Assembly: GCF_900108115.1 (NCBI RefSeq)
Contig: NZ_FTPU01000031.1
Location: 1-36,095, forward strand
From: Epilithonimonas bovis DSM 19482
GTDB taxonomy: Bacteria; Bacteroidota; Bacteroidia; Flavobacteriales; Weeksellaceae
Direction of reading: 5' to 3'
Length of the DNA stretch: 36,095 nt
The translations under genes were made by a program, and so were the position numbers. The stretch's first letter is position 1, and each line of letters opens with the position of its first letter. The notes under the pieces are model-generated. The model made no database searches. It was not told where the DNA came from and saw only the letters and a list, made by a program, of their open reading frames with translations. Of this stretch, positions 33,865 to 36,095 are shown piece by piece.

Positions 33865-33878
33865 AAAAAATCAAGAAT

Positions 33879-35078
33879 ATGACCAATCAGGACCTGCTAA
33901 GTATAGCACAGGAATTCGGTACACCCGTGTATGTTTATGACGTTGACTCTATCCGCGAACAATATGAGAAACTGACTTCTTCTTTCTCAAAAAACACCCG
34001 GTTCTTCTACGCTGCAAAAGCTTTGACCAATATTAATATCCTGAAATATGTTGAGAAACTGGGTGCCTCTCTTGATTGCGTGTCTATCAACGAAGTAAAA
34101 CTAGGCCTGAAAGCCGGTTTCTCAAATGAAAGGATCCTTTTTACACCCAACTGCGTAGATCTTGCAGAGATCGAGGAGGCGATGTCACACAAGGTGCATA
34201 TCAATATTGATAACATCTCTATCCTGGAGCAGTTCGGGAACAAGTTTGGGGATTCTTACCCGATTTTTGTAAGGATTAACCCGCATATTTTTGCCGGAGG
34301 TAATTATAAAATATCAACAGGCCATATCGATTCCAAATTTGGGATCTCTATCCATCAGCTGCGCCATATAGAGCGTATTATGAAGTCTACAAACATCAAT
34401 GTAGAAGGTCTTCATATGCACACAGGAAGTGAAATCAAAGATCCGGATGTTTTTATGCAAGGCCTGGACATTATGTTTGACTTGGCTCAAAATTTCCCTA
34501 ACCTGAAATACCTGGATATGGGAAGCGGTTTCAAAGTACCTTATCAGGATGGCGACCTGGAAACTGATGTGAAATCTTTGGGGAAAAAGGTGAATGCCGC
34601 AATCAAAAAATATGAGGAAGAATCCGGCAGAAAATTCCAGCTTTGGTTTGAACCCGGGAAATTCCTGGTAAGCAAAAGCGGGCACTTTTTGGTGAAGTCT
34701 AATGTCATCAAACATACCACCGCTACGGTTTTTGTGGGCGTTAATTCCGGATTTAACCACCTGATTCGCCCTATGTTTTACGATTCTTATCATATTATCG
34801 AAAACTTGTCCAACCCAAAAGGCCCAGAAAGAATCTATACCGTTGTTGGGAATATCTGTGAGACAGACACTTTTGCCTGGGACAGAAAAATCCATGAAGT
34901 GAGAGAAGGTGATGTGATTGTCTTTAGAAATGCCGGTGCTTATGGTTTTGAGATGAGTTCGAACTTCAATTCCCGGTTAAAGCCTGCTGAGGTGATGTTC
35001 CTGGATGGCAAAGCGCATCTTATCCGAAGAAGAGATGAGTTCGAAGATTTATTAAAAAATCAGATAGAGGTGTTGTAG
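33879..35078 (+). CDS. lysA: Diaminopimelate decarboxylase
   Basis: LysA removes CO2 from meso-diaminopimelate to give L-lysine, the last step of the pathway. The 399-residue PLP enzyme is an alanine-racemase-fold decarboxylase: PLP lysine K47 in FFYAAKALTN, GLHMHTGSEI (PLP phosphate and His stacking region), DMGSGFKVPY, WFEPGKFLV, and the catalytic Cys in GNICETDTFAWDR from the partner subunit. Length and motifs are complete. Its leader contains an apparent transcription attenuator. Spermidine/ornithine-type decarboxylases of the same fold are an alternative, but the CETDTF motif and length favour LysA. Confidence 0.93.
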   Translation: MTNQDLLSIAQEFGTPVYVYDVDSIREQYEKLTSSFSKNTRFFYAAKALTNINILKYVEKLGASLDCVSINEVKLGLKAGFSNERILFTPNCVDLAEIEEAMSHKVHINIDNISILEQFGNKFGDSYPIFVRINPHIFAGGNYKISTGHIDSKFGISIHQLRHIERIMKSTNINVEGLHMHTGSEIKDPDVFMQGLDIMFDLAQNFPNLKYLDMGSGFKVPYQDGDLETDVKSLGKKVNAAIKKYEEESGRKFQLWFEPGKFLVSKSGHFLVKSNVIKHTTATVFVGVNSGFNHLIRPMFYDSYHIIENLSNPKGPERIYTVVGNICETDTFAWDRKIHEVREGDVIVFRNAGAYGFEMSSNFNSRLKPAEVMFLDGKAHLIRRRDEFEDLLKNQIEVL

Positions 35079-35143
35079 ATTATGGCCAAACAATGCTATT
35101 TTGGCACAACATTTCTTTAGTTAATTTTTCTAAATCAACATCT

Positions 35144-35644
35144 ATGAAATCACTATTATTTTCGTTAAGCTTGCTTATCAGTTGTTTTTCTTTTGCACAA
35201 AATGATGTAGAAGAAGGTATGGATAATCTTCCTCTCATAGACAACAGCAGTAGTGCGGTCATCTATAATCTGAGAGGTGTTTATCAGATAAAAGACAATT
35301 CTTGTGATGCTGCAAAATTCCAAAGTTTAAAATACCCAGGAGGTACGGATGCTTACATCAAAGCATTGAAAGAGAAGCTGCAACAGAATGTTAACTGGAA
35401 CACCTACGTGATTAACGGGCTCTTTTTTGTTAAACTTGATATTAATAAAGACGGGACGTTGTCAAAAATAGAAACCGGACCTAAAGTAGCCAACAGCGAT
35501 GCGTTTCTGAAAGACCTAAAAGATGCTGCTGCTAAGGTAAACAAGACCTGGATCCCGGCCAAATGCGATGGCAAACCGATAGATTCTAAAGCGATTGTGA
35601 AAATTGATTTTTCATCTATGACTTACGATAATGCCTTTAACTAA
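35144..35644 (+). CDS. Small exported protein with TonB-C-terminal-like fold
   Basis: From ATG 35144 the protein has 166 residues and a signal peptide (KSLLFSLSLLISCFSFAQ). The LISC could also serve as a lipobox, but the FAQ-N cleavage looks better. The C-terminal half (about 85-165) has the pattern of a TonB C-terminal domain: INGLFFVKLDINKDGTLSKI, FLKDLKDAAAKVNKTWIPAK, then DSKAIVKIDF. It lacks the membrane anchor and Pro-rich linker of a real TonB, so it is a secreted relative of unknown role. The frame is open to ATG 35093, but that extension is not signal-like. Confidence 0.78.
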   Translation: MKSLLFSLSLLISCFSFAQNDVEEGMDNLPLIDNSSSAVIYNLRGVYQIKDNSCDAAKFQSLKYPGGTDAYIKALKEKLQQNVNWNTYVINGLFFVKLDINKDGTLSKIETGPKVANSDAFLKDLKDAAAKVNKTWIPAKCDGKPIDSKAIVKIDFSSMTYDNAFN

Positions 35645-35690
35645 GCGCGTTGCAGGACAATAGGATTTTAGAATTATCACAAAATAAAAC

Positions 35691-35728
35691 GCATTCAATA
35701 AAAAAATTATTTGAATGCTATTTTTTTC
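35691..35728 (+). terminator. Intrinsic terminator after the 35144 gene
   Basis: An 8-bp stem GCATTCAA/TTGAATGC (35691-35698 with 35711-35718), a 12-base loop that can pair further, and a run of T. Confidence 0.78.
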
Positions 35729-35775
35729 CTCATTTGGATTTCTAGTCACATTTGATGGTGCAAAGCTAGGCTTAA

Positions 35776-35790
35776 TTAGTCCCTCCTTAA
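35776..35790. repeat. Left terminal inverted repeat of the second IS element
   Basis: TTAGTCCCTCCTTAA matches the inverted right end of the IS at 290-304 at 13 of 15 positions. Confidence 0.7.
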
Positions 35791-35875
35791 ACCACCTATA
35801 ATTTACTGATTATTAGTATTTTGGGTTTAAAATAGCTTGTTTTTTATTGCAAGAATTTGTATCTTAGAGCTTTAA

Positions 35876-36095
<220 letters not shown>

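Larger units (their letters stand above)
33705..33878 (+). promoter_or_regulatory. lysA leader with attenuator architecture
   Basis: The leader holds a 23-codon ORF (33726-33797) and two mutually exclusive hairpins. The antiterminator pairs AAGAGTTGC (33798-33806) with GCAGACTCTT (33828-33837, one bulged G). The terminator pairs 33827-33837 with 33843-33853 and is followed by TTTTTATTTTT. The leader-ORF stop codon (33795-33797) abuts the 5' arm of the antiterminator, so a ribosome at the stop would cover it and let the terminator form, while one stalled earlier would leave it free. That is the classical amino-acid attenuator order. Confidence 0.55.

Noticed and set aside
33705-33878. Lysine riboswitch (L-box) before lysA
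   Set aside because: The leader is too short and none of the conserved L-box core was recognised; the ORF-plus-attenuator reading fits better.
34314-34895. 193-codon minus-strand ORF inside lysA
   Set aside because: It is a shadow of lysA with no recognisable domain.

Overview
The window looks like a chromosomal contig from a flavobacterium of the Chryseobacterium/Epilithonimonas type (Bacteroidota, Weeksellaceae). Four things point there. The DNA is AT-rich. Many genes carry a Bacteroidota -7 promoter box (TAnnTTTG) close to the start codon, with little Shine-Dalgarno signal. The gene set is typical: single-chain GlyRS, an SpmA-SpmB fusion, an AccD without zinc-ribbon cysteines, a TPR histidine kinase, and a CBS/NAD kinase pair. 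REP-like intergenic palindromes are also present. No tRNA, rRNA, CRISPR array or prophage was seen.

Layout. At 1-304 lies the 3' end of an IS5-like element. Then come dnaB-rnhA (+), yifB/comM (-), a manC-sprT overlap pair (-), and a lipoprotein/TPR histidine kinase with its response regulator (+). From 8.4 to 14.3 kb, mostly on the minus strand, are elaA-engB, an alpha/beta hydrolase, a small helical protein, an SpmA-SpmB-like membrane protein, pyrD and a VIT1-type metal transporter. From 14.5 to 20.2 kb are a glycine-rich membrane protein, glyS, a DUF1905/YdeI protein, a lipoprotein and a secreted prolyl oligopeptidase. From 20.4 to 24.7 kb is the accessory, decaying part: a toxin-antitoxin pair with a broken toxin, a secreted TPR-like protein, and a metNIQ methionine importer whose metI and metQ are disrupted. 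From 24.7 to 30.5 kb (minus) are a DUF6973-like protein, accD, fbaA, CBS-nadK, a TrmH-family methyltransferase and a bestrophin. From 30.6 to 35.6 kb (plus) are a HerA/YjgR ATPase, a DEDDh exonuclease with a degenerate GIY-YIG domain, lysA and a small secreted protein. At 35.8 kb a second IS5-like element of apparently the same type begins and runs off the window.

How it works together. Most genes are housekeeping: replication, cell-wall precursor lysine/DAP, pyrimidine, fatty acid, glycolysis, NADP, translation and ribosome assembly. The main points of interest are regulatory or degenerative. (1) lysA has a leader with a short lysine-containing ORF whose stop codon abuts an antiterminator arm that competes with an intrinsic terminator, as in a classical attenuator. 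(2) metN has a strong promoter, a foldable leader and a terminator directly before its start, yet the transport genes downstream are pseudogenes. (3) A ParE/RelE-like toxin carries both a frameshift and a Trp-to-stop change beside an intact antitoxin. (4) Two short promoter-to-terminator units without ORFs may be small RNAs. The IS fragments at both ends most likely mark where an assembly broke in a repeated element; the core genes between them argue against a composite transposon.
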